A stretch of 64,000 bases of DNA from Neoceratodus forsteri. Lineage: Eukaryota; Chordata; Ceratodontiformes; Ceratodontidae. The notes beneath the pieces were generated by a model. It searched no databases and had not been told where the DNA came from. It saw only the letters and a program-made list of their open reading frames with translations. The stretch lies in assembly GCA_016271365.2 (NCBI GenBank), contig JADMNL010000028.1:54020001-54084000 (forward strand). The letters are read 5' to 3'. Positions within the stretch are counted from its first letter, which is position 1, and every line of letters begins with the position of its first letter. Below are positions 30,361 through 41,155 of the stretch, piece by piece. The position numbers and the translations under genes were made by a program.

Positions 30361-30640
30361 GTGAAGATTGACACAGATAAGATCAGGTATACATCACCAG
30401 GGCTGCAGCTATGAATTTTGGGGCCCCAGACAAGTCACTTGAAATGGGCCCGTTTTCCAAACCAGCTAATGCCAGGGATAATGCCAGCTCCTCAAGTTAG
30501 GCCCTCCTGAGCTCGGGGCCCCAGACAACATCCCCACTTTCCCCCCCATTACTGTGGCCCTGTACATCACAGGGGCGAACAGCAGAGCCAACCATCATTT
30601 CTCCAATCCCGTCCCCACTGCTGACGCTTAGATAAAGAAC
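30361..30640. other. Unassigned sequence with repeated GGGGCCCCAGACA motif
   Basis: GGGGCCCCAGACAA occurs at about 30420 and again near 30516, suggesting a small duplicated repeat. Nothing else recognised. Confidence 0.3.
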
Positions 30641-31249
30641 TTCTAAAGTAAAGGTATTAATTAGTACTGAAGACAGCCCAATAACCACTTTTAATACCAT
30701 TTATAATTCCCTTGTTCATCATCCTTAACCCCTCCCCCCATGTACTCTTTATAATGGCTATACGGGTTATGAAAAGACACCTTTAAATTTGTTTAACCCA
30801 TGAGGGCCAAGTCACTCAGTGGGGGGGATACCTATCTAAAGTTCCAATGGTTTAGAATTTCACCAACTGACCATTCCATGCTGCCGTGTATCTTCCAAGT
30901 AACAACATCAAGATCTCGCTGCCTAGATGCTGCTTATAAGCCTGGATCAGATTCAAAATCTCTGTCATACTCATTCAACCATAGCGAGTCACAAAATGAA
31001 TGTTCTTCAGTGTCTTTAGTAGAATTTGGAAGGTGTCTGAAAATTACCATCTGAAAGGCACGTGAAGCACGCTATTCAATCCTGCCATAAGCAGCAATGA
31101 TTTCCGTGAGGTGGATTCACAGATCTACCCCACTGAATATGCAGGACCAAATTTTAGGAAAGCAATACTTACTTAGCAGGGCCAGTTCAAGTGTGCTTAT
31201 CTGGGTCGTTGTCTTCTTGTTGGAGATTTGCTTCAGCTGCTGGAAAGCC

Positions 31250-31460
31250 TCTGTTGGTGTCAGGAGACTTCATCAGGTCATTTCCTGTGTAGCACATGCC
31301 ACTCTGGATCCCAGTTCTCTGCTTTCTGATTCTGGATTTCAGGGGTCAGAAGGGCCTTCTCCTTAAACACTGCCATCACCTCTTCTACAGTGGAGTAAAG
31401 CTTCACCCCATCCTCCCAGAAAAGACGGAGCTTGGCTGGGTAGAGGGTATGGAACCGTAT
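31250..31460 (-). pseudogene. L1 ORF1 protein, C-terminal part
   Basis: The minus strand reads YPAKLRLFWEDGVKLYSTVE then EVMAVFKEKA, the conserved C-terminal end of L1 ORF1 proteins (YPAKLRV...Y.SPEEA). It joins to LDHDYPQEIQSQR at 32096 once the insertion is removed. Confidence 0.75.
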
Positions 31461-32095
31461 TGCCTTTTTTTTTTCTATAGGAAACCACAGGAAAGTTCCC
31501 TCTGGTTACAGAAAAAATGCAATATATTTTTTAGAGAGGTAGCATGACCGAGCTATGTCAATTGTAGTTTAGGACACGTTGTCAGTAGTTTAAAGTAAGG
31601 CATCTTGTGCTAAAAAAGTATACTAATTTCTTCTTTTTTTAACTTAAGACAAGTTAGTTAAGATAATCTGTAACAAGTCACTGGCTGTAGAGAGGGGAGA
31701 GGGACCACATCGACGGCTTCAGTATCCTACATGTAGTGTAGTGTGACTGAGTGGTGTCAATTGCAATAAAGGACTTGCTGCTAGTTGTGTAAAATAAGTG
31801 ACCCTTTGTTAGAAAAGTAAGTTAACTCTTGTTTTTAAGTTTAGATAAGTAAATAACTGTGCCAAATGCCACTGACGGCTAGCAGAGGTGAGCAAATGGA
31901 GTGGCAGCTTCAGAGAGCAAGACATAATCCAAACGACCCTTACTATAGCAGCACTCGCTCCACGCTTGTGTCTTGCCTTCTGGAAGCCACTGACTTGCTT
32001 GCTCACCTGACTCTGCAGTGTAGGAAAATGGGCAGACTAGGTGGGCCAAGCGGTCCTTATCTGCTAGTCAAATTCTATGTTTCTATGTTAAGGAG
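31461..32095 (+). mobile_element. Inserted repeat with CR1-like 3' tail (candidate SINE)
   Basis: About 635 bp interrupting L1 ORF1. Its last ~70 bp (AAAATGGGCAGACTAGGTGG ... ATGTTTCTATGTT, 32026-32090) equal the 3' ends of the CR1 copies at 61700 and 63490, while the upstream part is not CR1 coding or UTR. Two diverged ~195 bp units start near 31558 and 31755 (shared GTCAATTG, GGACTTGCTG-like, AAAGTA.ACT). No clear A/B boxes. A LINE-tailed SINE or chimeric retrocopy is plausible. Confidence 0.5.
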
Positions 32096-32843
32096 CACAT
32101 CGGAAGCGCTGAGACTGGATTTCCTGTGGGTAATCGTGGTCCAAGTACAGGCGATTTGTAAGATACAGTATGTTATTTCTTTTTCGCCCAGGTTCTACGT
32201 AAAAGATCCTCCTTAGTGCGGTAAGAGCTTAGTTTGAAGATGATGGATATTGGGCGGGCAGTGGGATCCAGAGATTTCAGCTATAAGGGGCAATGGGCAC
32301 ACTCTATATGCAGCTCACAGTTGGGGGGCAGCTCAAGGATGTCCTTCAGCAAATTCTCAAGAAAAGGGGCCATCGGGGCAATTTCCAACCCCTCTGGAAG
32401 ACCATATAAGCGCAGGGTCTCTCGTCTTGATTGCCCCTCGAGGTCCAGGCATTTCAGTTGTAGTTCCCCCGTATGAGCTAGTAGAGACTGCACAATATGA
32501 GAGAGTTGTATCGTGCTGTCTTTGGCCGTGGAGACTCGCTCTTCCATTTGCCCGATACGATTCTCCAAGGTTGATAGTTGCTGCTGTACTGCTTTAAAAT
32601 CTTTTTTATTCTCCTGCCTCGATTGCTTAATTTCTTTTAGCAGGATTTCAAGCAGCGGCTACGCGACAGCTGTTCGGACTTGCCATCAGTGTTGTAATCC
32701 AGGACATGGGCGCTCGCAGGGGAGGGCGATCTGCTCGATGATGCATCTAAGAATCCTTTACCATCCTTACTTTTTGAGCGCCCCCTTGCCTTTTGTTTGC
32801 CTTTGTTCGTGTCTTGGCCCATTCCTCCTGATTTCTTAGACAT
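32096..32843 (-). pseudogene. L1 ORF1 protein, N-terminal and RRM part
   Basis: ATG at 32843 starts MSKKSGGMGQDTNKGKQKAR, a basic N-terminus. After a frame change comes a coiled-coil with ENRIGQMEERVSTAKDS and LLAHTGELQLKCLDLEGQSR, then the L1 RRM hallmark RRETLRLYGLPEG and FLENLLKDILELPPN. Further on the codons read LYLDHDYPQEIQSQR, the L1 ORF1 C-terminal domain start. L1 ORF1p is an RNA-binding trimeric chaperone. The ORF is cut at about 32096 by an inserted repeat and resumes at 31460. Confidence 0.8.
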
Positions 32844-32849
32844 TTTTCT

Positions 32850-33340
32850 TAAAGTAGGAAGCCTTTTGGAGGGTTTTATAGCAGTTGGAGAATGGAGAGT
32901 ACTTGCTCTAGGTTTCTACCCGCTCCGTGGCATCACCAGACGTCTCCATCAGAAGCTTCCTGATTGGTTTTGCTCCACCTTCCCCCCTGTGCTCGAATTG
33001 AGAACTTGCTGTTATAAGGGACGTGTCTAGACTGAAAGCAGTCGACTTTAAACAGCCCCAGAGTTCGAGCCAACTGACATCAGCTGTTCCATGGAATAAA
33101 GTGGGTCCAGGTGCAGCAGGGCTCATACAACAAATGGGACTTAAACTTTGCTATTATACAGCAGCAAGGGACTTAAGCCTGCAATTTACTACCAACAATG
33201 CTTCCTGATTGGTTTTGCTCCACCTTGTCCCCTGTGCTCCAATCAGGAGCTCATTGTTGTGAAGTGGCGTGCCAGATCTCCTGTATTTCTTGGCTTAGAG
33301 TTTAGACCTAGCAGTCCTCCACTGTGGTCCTCAAGCTAAA
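32850..33340 (-). repeat. Duplicated 5' leader of the L1 (about 244 bp units)
   Basis: CTTCCTGATTGGTTTTGCTC occurs at 32957 and 33201, each followed by a variant of CACCTTSYCCCCTGTGCTC and an AACTTGCTGTTATA-like block. The tandem units lie directly upstream of ORF1 in L1 sense. Confidence 0.65.
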
Positions 33341-33749
33341 GGGCAACACAATGGGGTCGACAGTGTAGGGTGGCAGTCAGCAGGAGACACTACACCCCTG
33401 GTGTGCCACCCTTAACTACAACACTGTTTAGTTTAAGAGTTTTATAAATCATTAACACAGGATTCTGAACTGTACAAATGACAGCAACCTACATCAAATA
33501 CACAGTAAGTGATCCAGTAGTTTACAATTGTAAAAGAAGAACAATTTAGTCTTAAGGGAAGGTAAAAGTAATATACATTTAGAGTTAAGTTGAGGGGTGT
33601 TATGGGGATATATTTCTAATTTAAATGTTTTGTAGTTTACGTTTGAATATACTGTGCTCAGTGGCTGATGCAGGTTGATACAGTTTGCATTTTGCGTGGG
33701 TACAGTAATAAATAGGTCCTAACACCAAATGAGGGTAGAAATACAAGGG
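33341..33749. other. Unassigned AT-rich sequence
   Basis: No gene, RNA or familiar repeat seen. Confidence 0.4.
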
Positions 33750-34430
33750 AGTAAAGGGAAAGGAAGGGCCCGACAAAGCAGGGCCCCCCAACCGGCTGTT
33801 AATGAGGAAATTACTTGATTAGCACTATTACAAAAGATACATTTTTTACCTCCTTGGTGTTTTTATATTTTAATAATTTATCTGGTTGATCCTGCTTCTA
33901 TCTCTGCGGCATTTCATGAAGCAACTCCACAAGCAATGGCCCCCAACCACCAGCTGTCCGAAAATGATGCATCATGTGGGGAGCAGCCATGGGTCTATCC
34001 AATAGCTTATTGTATTGTTGAAGCTTCTAAAAACTCCAGTTTGGAAAGTACCTGTTTCCGTGCCATCCCGAGACCAGGTATAGGCTAGCAACCCACTAGC
34101 AGTCTGTATCTGGTCCCAGGGGCGGCTGCGGAGCAAGGCACATCAAACTGGGCGTTTAAAGCTCTGTCTGACCAGACAATGGACAGACCATGACTGCTCT
34201 CATATGACTCATCATTCCGGGACAACTTTGAGTAATGAGCACACTGCTCATAGAGTTGCTTCATGAAATACCGGCGACAGAAGAGCAGGCAGGATCAGAG
34301 ATAAATTATTAAAAATAAAAACACCAAGGAGCTAAACATGTATTTTTGTAATAGTGCTATCGGTCCCTTCCTCACAGTGAAGGGCTATTTTGTCGTGGAC
34401 CTTTCCTTTAAAGAAACAGGGAACTCTAAT
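33750..34430. mobile_element. Foldback / MITE-like DNA element with ~145 bp inverted ends
   Basis: The left arm (33756-33900) and right arm (34288-34424) are inverted copies: TAGCACTATTACAAAAG (about 33816) and CTTTTTGTAATAGTGCTA-like sequence (about 34350), CTCCTTGGTGTTTTTAT and its complement AAAAACACCAAGGAG, GACAAA...GGGCCC-like outer parts. The loop (~390 bp) has no transposase. The superfamily is uncertain. Confidence 0.65.
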
Positions 34431-34974
34431 AACACCTATCTAGGGTCAAGGTACAAAGGAGAAAAGCAAGTAAAGTCTACCTAAAAGCTTAAGTGTGAAG
34501 CAAATTAGTGCCTAACTAGGGTATAGTAGCTGGGTGTAATCCAGAAAAAAAGAGGGAAATCAAGAGACACCCTGCCTGGGGTAAGGGTATAAATTCAACT
34601 TCAGGTAACGGGGGAGTTAATTTTAGAATGATCGGAGAGGTGCAAAGCAATGGCTGTGGAGTGGCAGTCTTCAGGGGAACCTTCTGGAGACTGAGGTGCT
34701 GTTCCATCTGCATGCACCTCTCTGGGCAGAGGGGGGAGGTCTCTAGACTCTGGGCTGGTCTGAGTTGGCCAGGATTCAGAGGGCCTCTTCCACCACCAGG
34801 GACCACCATGCCAATCACCATTGCCTCAGGGTGCCTAGAAACAGGGCTGGCTGGACTGTGGTGGGCTCTGAGAAGCAGGGGGAGTTAAGGGTAAAGGAAC
34901 ACATTCCTCAGCCAGTGCCATAAAGAACTCTTTCACTGTTCTGGTGGAACGGAGCTGTTAAGACAAGGCACCTG
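34431..34974. other. Unassigned sequence upstream of CR1-b
   Basis: An 86-codon plus-strand frame (34628-34888) has no recognised domain. Possibly the eroded 5' part of the CR1 ORF1 region, but I cannot show it. Confidence 0.35.
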
Positions 34975-35039
34975 TGGAAGTGGCGAGGGAGGACATGGGG
35001 TCCTTCGGAGCAGCAGTCCCAAGCGGGAGGGAGAGGAAC

Positions 35040-35570
35040 CCAGCGGAAGAAGAAGCAGCTTCTGGTGGGGGACTCAATCATCAGGGGGGTAGTTTGGGGA
35101 ATACTATGGGAGGGAAGGAGGGAGCTGAAGTGCTTACCCCGCACCTTGGCATGGAAGAAGCGGATCCTTAGGACTGCTAGGGCAGGATGGCAGGAAGGGG
35201 AGCTGGATACTACTGTTCATCTAGGGACAAATGACTTGGCAGGGGATGCAGCCAGGGTGGTGCAGGATGGATTTAGAGAGCTATAGAGGGGCCTGAAGCA
35301 GGTAGGACACATGGTGGTCTTCACTGAGATGTTACCTGTGCAAAGCTGGGGAGAGGTGCGGAGACACCACACTGCCATCTTCAACAACTAGTTGAAGGCA
35401 CTGTGCAGGGAGGAAGGGTTTGATTTCATCAGGGACTAGGGTCTAGCTGGAAGGGTAAAAGACCTGTACAAATGGGACGGCCTCCATCCTTCCATGAGGG
35501 GAAAGGTAGTTCTGGGTGACAGGTTTAAATGCTACTTCACTGGGCATTTAAACTTGACAAGGGGGAGACA
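35040..35570 (+). pseudogene. CR1-b ORF1, SGNH-esterase domain
   Basis: Block I reads KQLLVGDSIIRGVVWG (GDS nucleophile, in codons at about 35052-35100). TVHLGTNDLAGDA (GTND block) lies at about 35205-35245 and WDGLHPSMRGKVVLG (DxxH block) at about 35480-35515. These are the hallmarks of the SGNH/esterase domain in CR1- and L2-type ORF1 proteins; its role in retrotransposition is not settled. Frames shift once or twice between blocks. Confidence 0.75.
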
Positions 35571-36002
35571 GAAGAAAAGAGGAAGGCAGTGAATGCCCCC
35601 TCCCAGAAAGTGGAGAAGCAGTGATGAAAAGCCAAAGGAAAATAAAATCCCCAAGGGTAGTGGGGAGTATGGACGGGAAGGGGGGTGAGGAACGGTAAGT
35701 TGACAGGTGGAACAGATGCTGGAAAAACCACTAGGGAGGATGGGCAGAGGGAGGATGAAAAGGAGTAGGACAGTACCACTGAAGAGGGTAGGGTAAGGAT
35801 GTACTTGAGAAGAGAGGGAAAAGTAGGGGCAGGGAGGGATGAAAGGAGTGGAGAGTCATGTGTGCCAATGCAAGGAGCCTAGCAAACAAAATTCCTGACC
35901 TGGAGGCTGCCACTGCAGAGGAAGTCCTGAATCCGGTGACCATAACAGAATCAAGGTACTCTGACAAACACAGCTGAAAGGTGGCCATACCGAGTTACAA
36001 TA

Positions 36003-37114
36003 CAGTGCAGCCCATGTATAACAGACACCTTTATAGTGGACAAATGCTTACAATGGACAGTATGCATTTGCCAAAAGCCATTCCTTATGCTGTGCAGTTT
36101 CAATCTACGGTATACACAGGACCTTCCAGTCTGCCTATTTTGGACAGTCAACTTGCAGTCAGTGCTGTAGTAAGTGCCATTAGTGCCTCATTCATGCTTA
36201 GTCACAGCTCGTCCCCAGTTCAACAACAGCTCGCCCCCTTTGTCCTCTGGTCACTCACACCCCCATTCAGCATCTACACCGATTAAAGAAAGTAAGCCCT
36301 GTTCAGCCCACAGCCAGCTTTACTACAGCTGTTCTGCTCAGGTGAAATGGAACCACACCTGCTGCCAATAAAATGACTGAAACGTGTCTGCTACAATTAA
36401 AGTAAGCCCTGCTCAGCCCACAGTACAACATCCTCAGAGTTAGAACATCCTCTCTCACCTACCCATGCTGGAATGAAATGGAGCTGAATCTGCTGCACAA
36501 ACAAAAAGATTAAAGTCAGCTTTTCCCTCATGTCCTTACTGCAGCTGCTCCGTTTGGATGAAATGAAGCTACAGTACGTCTGCCATGAATAAAAAGACTG
36601 GAAAGCCAGCTTTTCCCTGACACCCTTACTGTAGCTGTTCTGCTCTGGTGAAATGGTGTCATCTGTCACAATTAAAAGACTGAAAAGCCAGCTTTCTCCA
36701 GTACCCATAATGTAGCTGCTCTGCTTGGGTGGAATGGAGCCACATCTTCTGTGCATAAAATGACTTAAAAGTCAGCCCCATACTGTAGCAGTTCTGCTAT
36801 CTTCTACAAAAAAAAGACTGAAAAGCCAGTATGCGGGATCAACAGGGGTGCTGTTGTGCCTACAGATACGACTACTATAGATTACAGTACAGTAACTGCT
36901 TAAGTTAAATTTGACTGCTTTTCAGAAGTAGTAGCAGAGAGAACAGGTACAGTACTGCACTGGTAACAGGGACTGTTAAAGCCATTAACAATGTTTTACA
37001 GCTATCACTGAGTACTGGAGATCAGCTGACCTCAAAGCCACCTTATCGCTGATACCTCCTATACAGGACAAGAACAGCATGCACGGAGGTGTCCGCTATA
37101 AGTGAGTCCCACCG
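36003..37114. mobile_element. Tigger/pogo-like non-autonomous DNA transposon
   Basis: Terminal inverted repeats: left CAGTGCAGCCCATGTATAAC followed by AGACACC; right end, complemented, CGGTGGGACTCACTTATAGC followed by GGACACC. Flanked by TA on both sides (36001-36002, 37115-37116), the Tc1/mariner target duplication. CAGTG...TATAAC.GACACC ends recall Tigger-type elements. It interrupts the CR1-b endonuclease: codons for GYRVF-like sequence stop at 36000 and FRKDRARRKGG-like sequence resumes at 37117. No transposase; the centre is a minisatellite. Confidence 0.75.
36295..36830. repeat. Minisatellite inside the Tigger-like element
   Basis: About six diverged units of roughly 80-100 bp. The unit landmark AAAGACTGAAAAGCCAGCTT, or a variant, recurs near 36300, 36400, 36508, 36595, 36675, 36760 and 36822. 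It is followed by CTGTAGCTGTTCTGCT and GGTGAAATGGAGC variants. Confidence 0.7.
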
Positions 37115-37682
37115 TATATTTCGTAAGGATAGGGCAAGGAGGAAAGGAGGGATTGTTATATGTGTATGGGGATGTATTAAGGGCACGGAAATACATAGAC
37201 AAAGCAGGAAAAGGAGGGTCTGGAAGTTCCTTGGGTTGGCTTAGAAACAGGGTCTGGGACCTTTATAAGCATACGGGTGGTGTACACACCACCAACACAG
37301 GGGAAGGAACTAGACAGAGTTTTCGGGGGGGCCACAGACCAAATGGCAAGCAAAAGGGAAGCAGTAATCATGGGTGACTTTAATCTGCCTGATGTGGACT
37401 GCAATATCATAGCCACAGCTACAGCTAGGAACAGGGTCATAAACTAGACTCCCAGCAAGGGCCACTTCTCAGGCAGATGGTTACAGATCCCACTAGGGAT
37501 GGGGTAGTGCTGGATCTGGTACTTACAGGGACAACACAGCAGCCGTCACAGTGGGTAACCGTCTGAGTTCGAGCAATCATTGTACCAGTGTGGTTTAGCA
37601 TGTGGATTAGGCAGGAAAAAATCATACTAGGATGTTGGTCCTAAACTCAGAGGAGCAGATTGTAGAAATATGGAGATTGTTA

Positions 37683-38218
37683 GCGGCCGGTGGCATAGAG
37701 GGCTGAGGCGCTGGCACCTTACCTCAACCGCCCGGTGGCCAGGTTCGGGAACGGACTCGGGGCCGCCGAGGGAGGCTGGCAGGAGAGGATTGAGCATCAC
37801 GGACTGCTCTCCTCTCCTGGGGTAAGTTAGGGCAACGCTGGTCGGCAGCGCCACCTCTAGTGAGATCAGGAGCACTGCACGATGGCGTAAGGAGGGAAAT
37901 GTACCAGACTGGCTCCGTGTTACGCTGGATGATGACTGCCCAGATCTCCAAGGCCATCAATGCCCCTGCAGCCATCTGCCTCAGCAGTACCTCGGGGCTA
38001 AGATATTGCGCTGGTCTGCTTGCCCTGCCCAGGCTGGTGCCTTCCCCCTCGGAGGAGAGGGACCCACCCAGCGAAGGGTTATGCCGGGTCACCACAAGGT
38101 GGCTGCTGAGAGCGGAGGCTTGGGGGACAGGATGGGTCGGAAGTATCCTTGGCATGCCCGAAGGAGTGGCTAACATGGTGGCGTGTCAGGGAGAAAATAA
38201 ATTACACACAAAAAAAAA
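37683..38218 (+). mobile_element. tRNA-type SINE (~535 bp) with poly-A tail
   Basis: The head carries a Pol III box A (TGGCATAGAGG, 37691-37701) and box B (GGTTCGGGAAC, 37742-37752), spaced as in tRNA genes. The element ends in ACACACAAAAAAAAA (about 38204-38218). Imperfect target-site duplications flank it: AGAAATATGGAGATTGTTA (37664-37682) and AGAAATGGGAGATTGCATTA (38219-38238). It sits in the CR1-b ORF2 linker. At ~535 bp it is long for a SINE; the body is CpG-rich. Open frames within it on both strands are not treated as genes. Confidence 0.8.
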
Positions 38219-38238
38219 AGAAATGGGAGATTGCATTA

Positions 38239-39681
38239 GGAAATAATTTGAAGGGGGCTAGCCAGGGGTAGAGGCACAATGGAATAGAATAAAGAAGGGA
38301 ATATCTGAGGTAACGACAAGCTGTTAAAGTTAAGCAAGGGTAAGAGGAGAAAGAGGCCACTTTGTCTCTCAAAAGAGGTGGCTAAAGCAAAGGAGAAAAA
38401 AAGAAAAACAGCTTACAGAAAGTATAAGGAAACCCAAACGGAGGTGGACAGGAAGGTATATCTAGAAAACAAAGGAATCAGGAAGGAAGGTAAGGACAGA
38501 AAAGGCTCAAACTGAGGAAAGGAGCATCCAGGAGGTCAAGAATGGGAATGAGACTTTCTTCAAGTTAGTGGCGAGAACAGGAAGACAAGAGGTGGTATAC
38601 TGAAGATCAGGGAGATCAGGAGGGAGTGACTGTGCAGAGGAAGACCAAGAAAAAGCTAAACTTTTAAAGAAATACTTCTGTTCAGTATTCAGAGTGGAAG
38701 AGGAGTGGGGGGGAGACAGGCCAACATGCATTAACAGGCACCGGGGGTGCACACAAATCCATTTATGGAAGAGAGTCCACAGGGGATTAGAAGTCCTAAA
38801 GGAAAATAAGGCAATGGGGCCAGGAGGGATCCACCCAAGGGTACTTTAGGAACTAAGCATGGTGCTAGCTGCCCCTCTGGCAACACTGTTTAGAACCTCA
38901 TTGGAGATGGGCTGGTTCCAGAGGAATAGAAAAGGGCTGACGTGGTCCCTCTGTACAAAAGTGGCAGCAAGGAGTAGGTCAGCAATTACAGATCAGTCAG
39001 TCTCACATCACTAGTAGGGAAGTTAATGGAGTACCTACTGTAGGAGAGACTGATGGAGTACCTGGGAACATATGGGCTGCAGGATCACCTGCAGCGTGGC
39101 TTCATGGGAGGGGGGGAGAAGTAATGTCAAACAAATCTCAAGATTTTTTGACTGGGTAACTAGGAAGTGGATCAGGGAGGGCAGCGGATGTGGCCTATCT
39201 GGACTTCAGTAAGGCCTTTGATGCTGTAATCACTACAGAAGGCTGACAAAGAAACTTAGCAGCCTGGAGGTAGGTGAGAAAGTGGTGCACTGTATATCAA
39301 ACTAGTTTAAAGATAGGAAGCAGAGGGTGGTGCTAAATGCTAGCCACTCAGAGAATGGCAAAGTTAATAGGGCGCACTACAGGGATCGGTGTACGCGCTG
39401 TCCTCTTCAATGTCTTCATAAGTGACACTGCTGAAGAACTGAGGGAAGGTGCATCTGCAGATGACACAAAAATCTGGAACAGGGTGGACACCCAGGAAGG
39501 GATGGAGAAAATGAAATGAATCTGGAGAAATCAGGCGTGGTCTAGGGAGTTGCAGCTGGGTTTCAATGCCAAAAATTGCAAAGTCATTCACATGGGGTAG
39601 GGTAACCCGGAGACTGTATAAGATAGGGGTAGGTACTTTCAGTTACCAAGCAAGAGAGGATCCTTGAGGTGATCATATCTA
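38239..39681 (+). pseudogene. CR1-b ORF2 linker and reverse transcriptase
   Basis: Recognisable codon blocks: YFCSVFR-like at about 38668-38690, NKAMGPGGIHPRVL-like at about 38805-38845, VPLYKSGSKE-like at about 38950-38975, AYLDFSKAFDAV at about 39195-39230 and ADDTKIWNRVDT at about 39455-39490 (RT active-site block). All sit in different frames, with stops. Typical CR1 RT order. Confidence 0.7.
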
Positions 39682-40477
39682 GGGCTGAATTTTTTCACGG
39701 CAAAATTTGCCATTTTCACAGGTCTAGCATGGGGAAAAAGTAGGTTTTTCACGGAAAACGCAGACACTAAATTTATAGGTAAAATAATTGTTTACTACTC
39801 ATTTAAGTACTTGAAAACAGTGTTTGTTAAAACCATCTAATGTATCGCAATATAAATAGCACAATGCTTAAACACTTTACTTAGAATGCATCACAGTTCT
39901 GCTGCAGTTGTATGACTTGATGCTCCGCCTTGTGTCAGCGAGGATGACCCCGAGCATGAGAATGACCTCTCAACACTAGCGCTTATGCACCGGAACATTT
40001 AGGCAACAGAATGCTATACTGACAAGATTAGGGAACCTTTAGAGTCCAGCCAGTAATCTAAAATGTTTAAAACAGTTCCTGTTTTCGACAGAAGTCGGAA
40101 GTTGGCTTTTATGTACTTGTTTCAACCCGGTTTGTAACCTTACTTAATTAACTGACAACTGATTTCATTCTACAATGAATGTTGGAAAGAATGCATTTGA
40201 TTACCTGAGAATGTCAACTAAGTAGATCAATTAAGAGAGTACTCGTAGTTTAGCTAATCCCACAAACACAAAACACCATCAGTTAGGCTGATCTGAGTAT
40301 CTACATAAGTGCTTATTTGATTACTGTTATAAAGTGCTACCAAAAATGGCCGAAAAACCCCAGAAAACAGAGAAACTGCAGTTTTGGCGGCCACATGAGC
40401 TCATAAAATCATGAAGCATACTATTTTCACGGAAATCGCGGCACACCGTGCATGACCGTGAATTAATTACTGCCCCA
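39682..40477. mobile_element. hAT-like non-autonomous DNA transposon
   Basis: Ends GGGCTGAATTTTTTCACGG (left) and, complemented, TGGGGCAGTAATTAATTCAC (right), which share an inverted TIR. Flanked by ATCATATCTA at 39672-39681 and 40478-40487, i.e. an ~8 bp target duplication within a 10 bp match, as for hAT elements. It separates CR1-b ORF2 pieces that are contiguous in CR1-d. No transposase. Confidence 0.7.
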
Positions 40478-41155
40478 ATCATATCTAATGAACTCAAGGT
40501 GGCAGGGCACTGCAGTAGGGCAGTAGGCAAGGCGAGCCAGATGCTGGGTGCATAGGGAGGGGGCTCTCTAGCAGGAGAATGGAGGTGGTGTTGCCACTGT
40601 ATTGCTTACTGGTGGGACCCCACCTGGAGTACTGCATCCAGTTATAGAGGCCACACCTCCACAGGGGCATCCATACGGTACAGGCAGTCCAGAGCAGGAC
40701 TACAAAAATGGTGTAGGGTTTGCACGAGAAGCCATGCAAGGAGAGGCTGCGAAAGTTTGGCATGTACTCCCTGAAAGAGAGAACAAAAGGGGGCATGATT
40801 GAGACCTGAAAGTACTTCTCAGGGATAAACAAAGTGCAGGGTCAAGCCTCTTTCAAAGGAGCAGATGCACCAGTACATGGAGGCATGCTATGAAGCTTGG
40901 GTTGGGGGGTTTAAGAGGGATGTAATGAAATTCTTCTTCATTGACAGGGTGGTGGATGCCTGAACAGTCTGCCAGAAGAGGCTGTAGGGGTGAAGACAGT
41001 GGGCGCTTCAAATGCATGGGATAGGCACACTGGTATTATAAGCAGAGGCAAGAGAGGAAGGAGAGACACCTGTGATCAAGTAGAGACCCAGGGTGGGCTG
41101 TTAAGTGGACAACAGGGCAAACTAAAGGGGTCTACTGGTCCTTCTCTGCTTTCTG

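Larger units (their letters stand above)
30641..33340 (-). mobile_element. L1-clade LINE fragment (5' leader, ORF1, spacer)
   Basis: Minus-strand L1: 5' leader (32850-33340, with an internal ~244 bp duplication), ORF1 (31250-32843) and a non-coding spacer, decaying by about 30650 before any ORF2 is reached. ORF1 is interrupted by an unrelated repeat (31461-32095). The left boundary is uncertain. Confidence 0.7.
34975..41155 (+). mobile_element. CR1-b LINE, broken and thrice interrupted
   Basis: Plus-strand CR1. In order: ORF1 esterase (35040-35560), ORF2 endonuclease (35860-36000, resuming at 37117-37560), RT (38600-39660) and C-terminal/3' part (40488-41155, with VGPHLEYCIQL then GLHEKPCKERLRKFGMYSLK). 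It is interrupted by a Tigger-like element (36003-37114), a SINE (37683-38218) and a hAT-like element (39682-40477). CR1 sequence lines up across each insertion. Many frameshifts. Confidence 0.8.

Noticed and set aside
34628..34888. 86-codon plus-strand frame upstream of CR1-b
   Set aside because: No recognisable domain or link to the CR1 ORF1; left as unassigned.
37691..37760. Possible functional tRNA gene
   Set aside because: A and B boxes are present, but the sequence lacks a convincing cloverleaf and continues as a SINE with poly-A tail and target duplications.
37724..38246. 150- and 128-codon frames on opposite strands
   Set aside because: They lie within a SINE with Pol III boxes, poly-A and target duplications; no domain is recognised.
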